Below are positions 1 to 9,449 of a stretch of 24,240 nucleotides of DNA, piece after piece (position 1 is the first letter of the stretch; each line of letters begins with the position of its first letter). The translations under genes were made by a program, and so were the position numbers. Source of the DNA: Devosia sp. (GTDB taxonomy: Bacteria; Pseudomonadota; Alphaproteobacteria; Rhizobiales; Devosiaceae); the NCBI GenBank assembly GCA_016713105.1, contig JADJPS010000009.1, forward strand, positions 1 through 24,240, written 5' to 3'. Under the pieces are notes generated by a model that was given only the letters and a program-made list of their open reading frames with translations, was not told the origin of the DNA and did not search any database.

Positions 1-3000
1 CTTCCATTTGGTCCAGAACGAGGGGCCAACACCACGTTCTTCGGCAAGAACTCGTCACCGTCGCCGACGGCATGTACCACATCGGCGTTGAGATCCAGGG
101 AGACCGCTTCCTCAACGAGGACGGCGACGCTAACCAGACGGTGGCCGACGTGGCCACCTGGATCGAGTACTTATGTCGACCACTCTTCGACCGGCACCGG
201 TCTCGGACCGCATCGTCGACACCATCAAGATCGACCGCGGGCTGTCCAAGAACACGGTGCCGCCGACATCAATGCCGGCGCCAGGCGGCAGACAGCCTCA
301 ACCACACGCTGGTCGAAGCCATCGGCGACACCGATGCCGACGCCGACGGCTGATCACCATCGAAGACCTTTACGACATCAACGCCTGGGTGAGGAGGGCG
401 AGGGTCGCTACGACCACTTTCGTCGAGTTGCACTGGTGACGACGAGAACGGCTCCGGAAACCGGCTTCCACCTGGTCCAGAACGACGGGCCTCGACCAAC
501 TATTTCGGGCGCAACCTGGTCAACACTGTCGCCGACGGCATTCTCAATTTGGCTTCGCCATCGAGAACGGCCGCTTCCCTAACGAGGACGGCGATGCCAA
601 CCAGACGCTGGTCGATGTCTCGGCCTGGCTCAACTACTTCTACGGCGGCAAGACGCTGGTCTACGGCACTCGAGTTCCGACGAGATCACCGGCACCGATG
701 CCAGCGAGCACATCGTCGCCGACAACGGTAATGACGGGATCGATGCTGGCGGCGGCGCCGACCTGATCCATGGCGGCTGGGGTGCGAGATGATCTCGGCG
801 GCGCCGGCGAGGACCCTCTACGGCCAGGGCGGTAACGACCGTCGACGGCGGCGAGGACGGCGACATCTATCGCGTTTCCGGCAACGGCGGGCGGCTGGGC
901 CAGCTTTCGAGGACTACGACACCTACATCGCACACCGGCGTTGAGGGTGACGACGTCATCGAGGCCCGGGGCGACGAAGACGTCGATATCGGGCCGAAGT
1001 CGTTCGGTCCGGCCAGCGGCATCGAACGGATCGACGCGACCGGCGCGGCCGGGACGGGGACGCTGCTCGGCGACTGGCAGTCGAACCATTCTCGACTTCC
1101 GCGGCGTCGAGTTCGTCGGCGACATCCGCATCGATGCCGGCTACGGCGAGGACACCATCTACGGCAATGACCAGGACAACCTGACTTCGTCCCGGCGGCG
1201 GCAACGACTTCGTCGACGGCGGCAGGGTTCCGACACCTACCAGGTGACCGGCAACCAGGCCGGCGGCTGGTCGAGTTTCCAGGACTACGATACCTATGCC
1301 GACAGCGGCCTCGAAGGCACCGACACCATTGCCGCGATCGGCGAGACGTCGATGCCGGTCAAGAGCACGGCCCCGGAGAGTCGGCATCGAAGAGGTCGAC
1401 GGCACCGGCGCCACCGGTCGGGTCCGCATGCTGGGCGACTGGCAGGCCAATGCGCTCGACTTCCGCGGCACCAACTTCATCGGCGGCAACGTCGTGATCG
1501 ATGGCGGCTATGGCGACGCACACGCTGGTCAGCACGGCGGGCGACGACCACCATGGTCGGAGCCGGCGGCAACGACACCTCTGGACGGCTGGGAAGGCAG
1601 CGACAGCTACGAGGTCACTGGCAGCGAGTCCGGCGGCTGGTCGAGCTTCGCGCCAGCTACGACACCTATGCCGACACCGGCACCACCGGCACCGACACCA
1701 TCGTGGCGCTCGGCGAGCAGGTCGACATCGGCCTGAGGAGCTTCGACCCGAAACCGCATCGAGGCCATCACGCCACCGGGGCGACTGGCCCGTGCGGCGG
1801 CTAGGCGACTGGCAGGCCAACGTCCTCGACTTCCGAGGCACCGCCTTTCGTGGGCAATACGCTCGACCTGGGCAACGGTTTCTTATCGTTCCGACCAACA
1901 TCGGCATCGACGGCGGCTACGGCGGGACGACACCATCTACGGCAACAACCAGGACAACCACACTCGCGGTGTTAGGCGGCAACGACACCGTCGATGGCGG
2001 CGAGGGCAGCGACACCTACACGGTGAGCGGCAACGAGGCCGGCGGCTGGTCGGAGCTGGTGGCTACGACACCTATGCCGACACCGGCGCAACCGGCATCG
2101 ACACGATTGCGGCCATCGGCGCAGGGGACGTCGACATCGGCCTGAAGGCCTTCGGGCCGAGCAGCGGGATCGAGAGCATCGACGCGACCCTCGCCCTGGG
2201 CACCGTGCGGCTGCTGGGGGACTGGCAGGCCAATGTGCTCGACTTCCGCACCACCGCCTTCGTCGGCGCCAACATCCTGATCGATGCCGGCTACGGCAAT
2301 GACAGCGTCTACGGCAATGCCGACGCCAACCTCATCGTCGCCGGTGGCGGCAACGACGTGGTCAATGGCGGCGACGGCAGCGACACCTACCGGGTGACCG
2401 GCAACCAGGCCGGCGGCTGGTCGAGCTTCCAGGACTACGACAGCTACGCCGACACCGGCGCCCCAGGCATCGACACCATCGAGGCCTTCGGCCCCGGCAA
2501 TGTCGACATCGGGCTGCTGGAGCTTCGGCGCCTCGAGCGGCATCGAGCGCATCGACGGCACCAAGGCCCTCGGCACCGTTCGGCTGGTCGGCGACTGGAA
2601 CGCCAACGTCCTCGACTTCCGCACCACCAGCCTCGTGGGCACCAACATCGTCATCGACGGCGGCCATGGCGGCGATACCATCTATGGCTCCGCCGAGGCA
2701 AATACCATCGTCGGCGGCGGCGGCAACGACGTCCTCAACGGCGGCGACGGCGGCGACACCTACCGGGTCACCGGCAACCAGGCCGGCGGCTGGTCGAGCT
2801 TCCAGGACTACGACACCTATGCCGATACCGGAGCCTCGGGCATCGACACCATTGCTGCGCTCGGCGTCGGCAACGTCGATATCGGCCTCGTCAGCTTCGG
2901 AGCATCGAGCGGCATCGAGCGCATCGACGGCACCGGTACCCTCGGCACGGTCCGCCTGGTCGGCGACTGGAGCGCCAACCTGCTCGACTTCCGTACCACG

Positions 3001-3816
3001 AGCTTGTCGCACCAACATCGTCATCGACGGTGCCGGCGGCGACGACACGCTCTACGGTTCGGCCGAAGCCAACACCATTGTCGGCGGCACGGGTCGCGAC
3101 CCGCATGGATGGCGGCAATGGCGGCGACACCTATCGGGTCACCGGCAACCAGGCCGGCGGCTGGTCGAGCTTCTCCGATTTCGACACCTATGCCGATACC
3201 GGCACCAGCGGCCAGGACACGATCAGGGCCATCGGCAACAAGGTCGACATCGGCCTCGCCCGCTTCGGATCCCACCAGCGGCATCGAGGGGTGATTGATG
3301 TGACCGGCGCCACCGGCCAGACCCGCATCCTGGGCAACCACACCTCGGACACCTTCGACTTCTCTGCCCGTCACCTTCGTGGGCAGCAACATCCTGATCC
3401 ACTCCGGGCAACGGGGACGACGTGGTCAAGGGGTCCGCCGGGGCCGACCTGATCAATGCCGGCAAGGGCAACGACACCGTCAGCGGCGGCGCAGGACAGG
3501 ATCGCTTCGTGTTCGACACCGCGCTCGACAAGTATTCCAATGTCGACCGCATCCTCGACTTCAAGGCGATCGACGACACCATCCTGCTCGACGATGCGGT
3601 CTTCAAGAAGGTCGGGGCGCTCGGAGTCCTCTCCGCAGGAGCCTTCGTCACCGGCTCCAAGGCACTCGATGCCAGCGATCGCATCATCTACAACGCCGCC
3701 ACCGGTGACCTGCTCTACGATGCGGACGGCAGCGGCAAGGGTGCAGCGATTCAGTTGCCAAGCTTGGCGCCAATCTGGAGTCTCACCAACGCCGATTTCG
3801 TCATCGTCCAGTTGCG
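1..3816 (+). CDS. RTX-type (haemolysin-type calcium-binding) secreted repeat protein, 5' end missing
   Basis: This is a large extracellular calcium-binding repeat protein, probably the substrate of the type I secretion genes that follow. It runs in from the left edge. The first 660 bases hold two diverged copies of a module containing HLVQN and a FLNEDGDANQT-like stretch ending in an aromatic W-x-x-Y motif. From about 690 come glycine/aspartate nonapeptides (GGxGNDxxxGG), then seven copies of a ~124-residue unit. The last 130 residues (from 3422) have NAGKGNDTVSGGAGQDRFVF, an ILDFKAIDDTILLDD segment and a LTNADFVIV tail; this is the C-terminal arrangement of type I-secreted proteins of the serralysin/RTX class. 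At least ten single-base frame changes split the coding sequence. The end is approximate: no stop occurs in any frame between the LTNADFVIV tail and the next ATG at 3863, so the stop itself was probably lost to an error. Any enzymatic domain would lie upstream of the window. Confidence 0.85.
690..3420 (+). repeat. Seven tandem ~372-bp coding repeats of the RTX protein
   Basis: The anchor DTYRVTGNQAGGWSSF (first residue D) starts at 862, 1232, 1602, 2011, 2382, 2755 and 3126, so spacings are 370, 370, 409, 371, 373 and 371 bases. A second anchor, LGDWxANxLDFR, starts at 1069, 1434, 1804, 2217, 2590 and 2962, with a degenerate copy (LGNH) at 3333. The ideal unit is 372 bases or 124 residues; deviations of 1-2 bases are frame errors. 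The 409-base unit carries about 37 extra bases near 1850-1890 (reading roughly TLDLGNGFLSF). Each unit contains one short RTX nonapeptide block, the GGWSSF/YDTYADTG segment, a DTIxAxG segment and an SFGxxSGIExIDGT segment. Confidence 0.95.
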
Positions 3817-3862
3817 AACGGCCGCCGTACCCTCGGTGCGGCGGCCAACCCGAGACCGTCAT

Positions 3863-5612
3863 ATGGCAACCCTATCCAACCCAGCAACTGCGGGTGAACG
3901 CAGCCCCGTTGCGCGAGCAATCGCTCATTGCCGTGGGGCGCTCGCCTCGGTGCTTGGCTTCTCCGTCCTCACCAACCTGCTCATGCTGGCCGGCCCGCTC
4001 TTCATGCTGCAGGTCTACGATCGGGTGCTGGTGAGCGGGTCGTTTCCCTGGCCGGCCTTGTCCTGCTGCTGGTGCTGGCCTACGTGTTCCAGGGGCTGTT
4101 TGACCGTTCTGCGCGGCCGCATCATGGTGCGAGCCGCCGAGGTGGTCGATGCCGGCTCTCTGGCCCGGTGCAGCGGGCGCTCCTTCGGGAAGGAACCGGC
4201 GGCAGTCAGGCGTTTCGCGAGCTTGACCAGTTGCGAGGCTTTATCGCAGGGGCAGCGGCCCGCCGGCCCTGTTCAATCTGCCGTTCCTTCCGATTTTCCT
4301 GGTGTTGTGCTGGCTTTTGTCCACCCGCTCATCGGCACCGTCGCCCTCATTGGTGGCGGCGTGGTTGCTCGCTGTCGCCGCATTGTCCGAACTAGGTGGG
4401 CGTCGGGCCGCCGAAACCCTCGTCGACCGAAGGCGCGGCAGGCGCGCCGAGCTGGCGGACTCGCTCGCCGCAACGGCGGTCTGATCACGGCTATGGGGAT
4501 GCGGGGCGCCTTCGCCCGGCGCCTGTCGGCAATCACGATGGGTTCCTCGCGTCCGCCCGGCGTGCGGCCGACCTGAGTAGCGGTCTCGGCGCCCCTCCAA
4601 GATACTGCGCATGCTGCTGCAGTCGCTGGTGCTGGCAGCGGGCGCTCTGCTGGTGATCGACGGGCAGATGACCGGTGGCGCCATGGTGGCCTCGTCCATC
4701 CTCGTTGCGCGCGCCGTCGCCCCGATCGAAACCCTCATCGCCAATTGGCGCGGCCTGCGGGTCGCGCGCATTGCCTACAGAGGCCTGAACGGCAGGCTTG
4801 CGCAGTTGTCCGCATTGCCGACACTGGCGACGCACCTCGAGGCACCGCGTCGGCAACTCGCTGTCATCGACGGCACGGTGGTCGCTCCGCGGCCGACAGG
4901 CATCGTCGACAGGCTCGGTCTTGTCGTCGAAGCCGGCACCGCCGTCGGGTGATCGGGCCTTCCGGCGCGGGCAAGAGCGCCCTCGGGCGGGTGCTTGCCG
5001 GCGTGGCCGCTCGCCCGTGGGCCAAGTAACCCTCGACGGTGCCAGCTACGACCAGTACGACCCGACCGCGCTTGGCCGGGCCATCGGCTACATGCCGCAG
5101 ACCACCGAGCTGTTTGCCGGCACCATTGCCGAAAACATCGCCCGCATGGCCATCGACTGGGACTCCGAGGATGTGATCTCGGCCGCCTGGTGCTGCCGGC
5201 GCCCATGACATGATAGTCACCCTGCCCTGGGCTACGACACATGCATTGAGGGCCGGACGGGTTTGCGCTCTCCGGCGGCCAGCAGCAGCGCGTCGCCCTG
5301 GCGCGTGCCCTGTACGGCGATCCGTTCCTGCTTGTCCTCGATGAGCCGAACGCCAATCTCGACACGGTCGGTGAGGCTGCCCTGGTCGAGGCCATCGCCA
5401 CCGCCAAGGCGCGGGGCGCGGCGATCGTCCTGATCACGCACCGGCCCTCTGACCCAGAGTTGCGAGAGCCTGCTGCTGCTCGCCGACGGCCTGCAGCGCG
5501 CCTACGGCCGACGTGACGACGTGATGCGCCGTCTCGAGGGCGGCGCGGCGCGACCTGCCACGGCGGGGCTCAAGGTGGTCGAGCCGGCCTATTCGGGAGA
5601 ATACCGACATGA
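3863..5612 (+). CDS. Type I secretion system permease/ATPase (PrtD/HlyB-like), frame-broken
   Basis: This inner-membrane ABC exporter energises secretion of the preceding RTX protein. Reading begins at the ATG at 3863. The N-terminal transmembrane domain has FSVLTNLLMLAGPLFMLQVYDRVL, the hallmark of PrtD-family exporters, followed by VLAYVFQGLFD, RGRIMVRAAEVVDAG and ELDQLRGFIAG. Later segments include RMLLQSLVLAAGALLVIDGQ and ASSILVARAVAPIETLIANW. The nucleotide-binding domain has Walker A GPSGAGKS at about 4956-4980, IGYMPQTTELFAGTIAENIA, signature LSGGQQQR at about 5268-5290, Walker B LLVLDEPNANLD at about 5328-5362 and switch THRP. The length, about 580 residues, fits the family. At least seven frame changes divide it (near 4040, 4100, 4160, 4260, 4480, 4590 and 4950, with more around 5020, 5190 and 5240). 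The exact stop is uncertain; a TGA overlapping the next ATG at 5609-5612 is the most likely end. No outer-membrane TolC partner is in the window. Confidence 0.87.
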
Positions 5613-6916
5613 GCGGCAAGCGCGATCCGGAACGCTCCATCCGCCGGCTGAGCCTCGCCGGCGGCCTCGCCGCCCTGCTGCTCGTCGGTGGAGCGGGCGG
5701 CCTCTCCGCTGCGATAGAGTTCGCCGGCGCGGTGATCGCCGCGGGCGTGGTCGTGGCCAAGACCGACGTGATGAGCATCCAGCACGCTCGTGGCGGCATC
5801 ATAGCCGGCATCGATATCTCGGAGGGCGAGCGCGTCGGCACCGGACAACGCCTGATCCGTCTCGATGGCACCCAGTTGGCCGCTTCACTCGCCATCATCA
5901 TTTCCTCTCGACGAAATGCTGGTGCGACAGGCGCGACTGAGCGCGGAACGAGACGCCGAGGTCCGGTTCGAACTGCCTGCAGCGCTCGCTGAGCGGGTCG
6001 CCGACGACCACGCATTTGCGGCGCTGGCGGCGGCCGAGCAGCAGCTCTTTCCTGCGCGGGGCAGCGATTGCGGGGCAGAAGCAGCAACTCCGCGCGACCA
6101 GATCAAGCAGCTCGAAGCAGCGATTTCCGGTCTCGGCAGGCAACAGGCCGGGCGCGTCGCCGAGCAGCAGATCGTCGCGTCCCAACTCCTCGCCTTCCGC
6201 GACCTCACGCACCAGGGGCTGATGCAGACCAGCCAGCTCAACGCCATGGAACGCGACAGCGCCAGCCTGGCGGCCGAGATCGGACGGATCGAAGCCGCCA
6301 TCGCGGAACACCGGGGACGCATCAGCGAGGTCATGGTCGAGATCCTTGCCATAGACCAGATCCTGCGCAAGGACGTCGCCGCCGAACTGAACGAACTGGC
6401 CACCCGCATCGCCGAGTACCGGGAACGGCGCGAGGCGGCACGGCGACGAGATCCGTCGCCTTGAGCTCGTCGCCCCGATTGCCGGGACAGTCCACGAACT
6501 GCGTGTCCACACGCCGGGGCGTCAGTGGCGCCGGTGATACCGTGCTGGATATCGTCCCCGGATCCGGACCAGGTCGCAGTCGAAGCCCGCGTTTCGCCAC
6601 CGAGATCGACCCGATCGCCGTCGGGCAATCGGTGCAGCTCCGGCTCGCCGCCTTCAACCGGCGAACTGCCCCGGAACCGACCGGGACGGTTCAGCGCATC
6701 GCCGCCGACGCCATCCGTGACGAGCGCACCGGACGCAGCTATTTCGAGGTTCGCATCGTCATCCCGGACGACCAGCGGCTGGCGCTCGCGGGCGACGAGC
6801 GGCTGGTGCCAGGCATGGTCGCCGAGGCACATTTCGCCACCGAGGCACGCAGCATCGCGAGCTACCTGCTTCAGCCGCTGGTGGAGCAGTTGGGGCGCGC
6901 CTTCCGCGAGCGCTGA
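5609..6916 (+). CDS. HlyD-family membrane fusion (periplasmic adaptor) protein of type I secretion, frame-broken
   Basis: This protein bridges the inner-membrane exporter to an outer-membrane TolC-type channel. The N-terminus (MSGKRDPERSIRRL) is cytoplasmic and is followed by one hydrophobic segment, LAGGLAALLLVGGAGGLSAA. Next come GVVVAKTDVMSIQHARGGIIAGIDISEGERVGTGQRLIRLD (the barrel-sandwich/lipoyl-like half), a long alanine/glutamate-rich coiled-coil region (about 5930-6450), LVAPIAGTVHELRVHT, and the C-terminal beta-barrel DPIAVGQSVQLRLAAFNRR with LVPGMVAEAHF, ending SIASYLLQPLVEQLGRAFRER. At about 435 residues it matches HlyD/PrtE adaptors. The ATG at 5609 follows GGAGAATACC directly after the exporter, as expected for an operon. 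Frame changes lie near 5905, 6060, 6085, 6440 and 6520-6580. The TGA at 6914-6916 ends the gene. Confidence 0.88.
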
Positions 6917-6919
6917 GCG

Positions 6920-7357
6920 GGTCGCCGATCGTCAGCCACTCCGGTACCGCGCCCGGTTTGTTCCGCGCGCCGTGCTCGAGTTCGGCCTTGCCGAGCAGCT
7001 CGAGCACCGGCGTGACATAGTTGGCGAACCGGCCGCGATACCTTGCGCAGCCCGTAGTAGCCGCCGACCGGGTTGTCCGGGGAGCGGGCCCAGGCCTCGA
7101 TCGTCCCTCCTGCACCGGCTTTCCCCTCATCGGCGTTGCCGAGCGACACCCAGTCGCCGCGCTCCATCAGCATGCGCACCAGATCGTCGATCGCCTCGAG
7201 CCGATACGAGAGCCGGGTGGTGCTGACTTCGACGATCAGGGCCGGCGGCGTGGCATCCGGGTCTCGCCAGGCGTGATAGTCGGACGAGGGAAGGGGTCTT
7301 CAACTGCCAGGGATCGTCCCTGGTGCCGCTGCCATAGGTCACGATATGCGTCGTCAT
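6920..7357 (-). CDS. Small conserved protein of unknown function coupled to an SRPBCC gene
   Basis: The reconstructed protein starts MTTHIVTYGSGTRDDPWQLKTPS and continues through PALIVEVSTTRLSYRLEAIDDLVRMLMERGDWVSLGNADE, then GTIEAWARSPDNPVGGYYGLRK, YRGRFANYVTPVLELLG and KAELEHGARNKPG. It is about 140-150 residues long, soluble, with no signal peptide or membrane segment. I recall this family (TYGxGTxDDPWxLKTP near the start, SPDNPVGGxYGLxKG near the middle) as a domain of unknown function, possibly DUF6855, but I could not verify the number. Its ATG overlaps the stop of the upstream SRPBCC gene (ATGA at 7357-7354), so the two are translationally coupled. Frame changes lie near 7285 and 7040. 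The stop is uncertain because the reading frame stays open past 6916 into the convergent HlyD-type gene. Confidence 0.55.
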
Positions 7358-7771
7358 GATCTTGCCTCCGCTGCGGCCGCGAGCGCGTCCGCGAATTGCT
7401 GGAACGAGGGGCCGAGGTCCGGCATGGACGGCCAGATGAGACCAACCATCGCCCCGGTGTGACCTCTCGCATGCTGAACTGCGTGCCGCTCGCGGCCAGC
7501 GCGAGCCGGAAGGTGCGCGTTCCCGTGAACAGCCCGAACGGCATCCCGCCCGCCCAGACCATCAGCCGGTTGGGCTGCAGCTGGGTGACCTTTAGCGGAA
7601 ACGCCCGATTGGGCGCCGCAAGACCAGAGCCTCAGCCGTTCCCCGAGCGCGATCTGACCCTCGACGCGGACGATGCCGAACGCCCGCCGCTTAGCGCGGC
7701 GGGGTCGACCAGATCCGCCAGAGCGTCTTCGGGGGGGCCTCGATGCGGCGTTCGACCAGGAATTCGTGCAT
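7354..7771 (-). CDS. SRPBCC (START-like/AHSA1-type) small ligand-binding-fold protein
   Basis: Pieced together across frames, the protein begins MHEFLVERRIEAPP, passes through a W-R-I segment, VRVEGQIALGERLRLW, PLKVTQLQPNRLMVWAGGMPFGLFTGTRTFRL, and ends near PSFQQFADALAAAAEARS with a TGA at 7356-7354. An opening of xExRIxAPxExxWxxL-type sequence followed by a strand with MxWxGGMPxGLFxGxRTFxL is the pattern of SRPBCC-fold proteins that bind small hydrophobic ligands. Length, about 138 residues, is normal. Frame changes lie near 7700, 7640 and 7450. It is transcribed away from the YafY-type regulator with only 55 bases between the start codons, which suggests that regulator controls it. The ligand is not predictable from the sequence. 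Confidence 0.7.
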
Positions 7772-7813
7772 GGCTTGCCTCACGGTTCGCCTTAGCCATA
7801 ATCCGGCTTATAC

Positions 7814-7826
7814 GACATCTTCTGTC
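7814..7826. promoter_or_regulatory. Inverted repeat in the divergent promoter, candidate regulator operator
   Basis: GACA at 7814-7817 and TGTC at 7823-7826 form a hyphenated palindrome around TCTTC, immediately upstream of the ATG at 7827, in the only gap between the SRPBCC gene and the regulator. The flanking TTATAC (7808-7813) resembles a -10 element read on the plus strand. An autoregulatory site is plausible, but the arms are short. If it is an operator or core promoter, translation may start at the second ATG, at 7836. Confidence 0.35.
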
Positions 7827-8445
7827 ATGGATGAAATGCGAGCCTCGCGCCTCCTGCAAATTCTTCTGCTGCTGCAGAACCGCGGCCGCATGACCGCTGG
7901 CGCCTCGCCGCCGAGCTCGAGGTGGCGCATCGCACCGTGCTGCGCGACATGGATGCGCTCAGCGAGGCCGGCCTGCCGATCATCGCCTACCCAGGGCAGC
8001 CAGGGCGGCTTCGAACTCGGCTTCAGCTATCGCACCAGGCTCACCGGCCTCGCGGCCGACGAGGCCGAAGCGCTGGCCGTGCTGCTCGCCGATCCGAGCC
8101 GCTGCTGGCCGAACTCGGGATGGCCGACGCAGGCCGGCGGGCCGCCGGCAAGCTGAGGGATCGCTGCCCGATCCGGTCCGCGAAAAGCTGGCGCTGGCCA
8201 ACCAGCGCTTCCGGGTGTCGCGGTCCCGCCCCGACAGCGTCGACCCGCGCGTCCTCGCCATGGCCGCGGCGGTGCGCGAGCGCCGGAAGGTTCGCCTCGC
8301 CGCCCGCTCGGCGACACCGCTCGAAGTCCATCCGGTCGCCCTGCAGTATGGCGAGGACGGCTGGGCCGTGTTCGACGCCCGAACCCTCGCCGCGATGCCG
8401 ATCGCCGCCTGGCAGGACGTGAACATCTCGCGGCTGGACTTCTAG
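7827..8445 (+). CDS. YafY/WYL-type HTH transcriptional regulator
   Basis: This is a cytoplasmic DNA-binding regulator. The N-terminal winged-helix (HTH_11/DeoR-like) region reads MRASRLLQILLLLQNRGRMTA, then RLAAELEVAHRTVLRDMDALSEAGLPI across a frame change near 7900. It is followed by GSQGGFELGFSYRTRLTGLAADEAEALAVLLADP and a truncated-looking WYL-like C-terminus (AVRERRKVRLAARSATPLEVHPVALQYGEDGWAVFDARTLAAMPI). The roughly 205 residues match short YafY-like regulators found beside small-molecule-binding or glyoxalase-type genes. The first ATG is at 7827; MRASRLL at 7836 is an equally good start and fits family starts better. Frame changes lie near 7900, 7993, 8095 and 8165. The TAG at 8443-8445 ends it. 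It probably regulates the divergent SRPBCC pair; the inducer is unknown. Confidence 0.78.
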
Positions 8446-8501
8446 CGTTCGCCGGCCCGGCCTTCATTCCGAAGCGCTTCTTTGCGATGGGGTGGCGGGG
8501 A

Positions 8502-8532
8502 AAGGCCGTCGAACCGCCGCAATGACGGCCTT
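8502..8532. terminator. Candidate bidirectional stem-loop between convergent genes
   Basis: AAGGCCGTC (8502-8510) and GACGGCCTT (8524-8532) are perfect 9-bp complementary arms around a 13-base loop, between the ends of the plus-strand regulator (8445) and the minus-strand metallohydrolase (8542). Read on the minus strand the stem is followed by TTTCCCC; read on the plus strand no T-run follows. A shorter perfect palindrome, GAAGCGCTTC, sits at 8471-8480 and is followed by TTT. Placement favours a terminator, but the missing long T-tract lowers confidence. Confidence 0.4.
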
Positions 8533-8541
8533 CTCGCCGGT

Positions 8542-9449
8542 TCAGGGCCAGAGAGGATTCGACCAGGCCCGTCGGCGCGAAGCGTCGGAAACGACCAGCC
8601 GGCACCAGTCACCGACGAAGGGCGCCAGTGGCAGGCGCGCTCTCGCAGCCCGTCACCGGCAGCGAGAACGGCACGCGAGCCGCGGCCGAGCAGGATGATC
8701 TCGCTCGCGGGCGAACAGCGCACTACCAACTCGTTGCCCTCACGGTGCATGTCCTCGATCGCCGGGCCCTGCGACGAATAGAACAGGCCGGCCTTCATGG
8801 CCTGCAGCAGGTTGGCGGGATGGTTGGCTTCGGCGCGGACCATGATCCAGCCGCCGAAGGCGTCGCGGTCCACATCGCCCTCGATGTTGAAGTGCGCGTC
8901 GTCGGTGGCCAGGGCCCAGATGCGCCGGCCCGTACCCAGAACACCGTCGAGCAGCACCTGGCCACCCCCGCGGGCCGCGTGGACCTCGCTGGTGTGGTTG
9001 TAGACCTCGATCGCGTGGGCCGCGGCCAGAGCCTCGGCGTCAGCAAGGGTGAGTCCATACCAGTCGGGATGGGCGATGGTGACGAACGCGCCGGCCGCGA
9101 TAGCGCGATCTGCAAGTTCGGGACCGGTCTCACCGGCCCCGGTCGGTGCGAAGTCAAGTGGCAGGCCGACGGCCAGAATGTGCCACAGTTCGCCCGCGGA
9201 GGTGGCCGGTGCGTGTAGCTCGGCACCCAGGATCGTGACGAAGTCGGCCTCGTTCGCAGCGCGCGTGTCGGTGATCGGAAAGTCGTAGTGCGGCAAGAAA
9301 TGGTCGGTTATTGCGAGGAAGTCGTAGCCGCGCGCCTTGTAGCGCCGGCACATCTCCTCAGGCGGCAATGTGCCGTCCGACCTGCTCGAATGGGTATGGA
9401 CATTGCCCTTGAAGAAGCGGCCGGGCGCGGCGAAGGCGTCAATCGACAT
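8542..9449 (-). CDS. CehA/McbA-like PHP-domain metallohydrolase
   Basis: This is a predicted metal-dependent hydrolase of the PHP superfamily, which acts on phosphoesters or amide/carbamate-type substrates. All expected metal-binding motifs are visible: GNVHTHSSRSDG (H-x-H and following D), FLAITDH, GAELHAP, VTIAHPDWYG, IEVYNHTSE and ALATDDAHF. It starts at the ATG at 9449, inside the end of the upstream ATPase gene (11-base overlap), so it is the last, translationally coupled gene of the importer operon. The frame present in the raw sequence runs on to 8442, but a frame change near 8630 restores a family-like ending, APFVGDWCRLVVSDASRRRAW followed by SNPLWP and a TGA at 8544-8542, which I prefer. 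This gives about 302 residues. No signal peptide is seen, so it should act in the cytoplasm, probably on what the ABC transporter imports. Confidence 0.82.

Noticed and set aside
862..3420. Regular repeats considered as a CRISPR array or satellite DNA
   Set aside because: The period is 372 bases, a multiple of three, and units encode a continuous RTX-type protein; no short repeat/spacer pattern.
3863..6916. Exporter and adaptor genes interpreted as decayed pseudogenes
   Set aside because: All Walker, signature and adaptor motifs are intact, and the frame breaks match the error pattern seen across the whole window.
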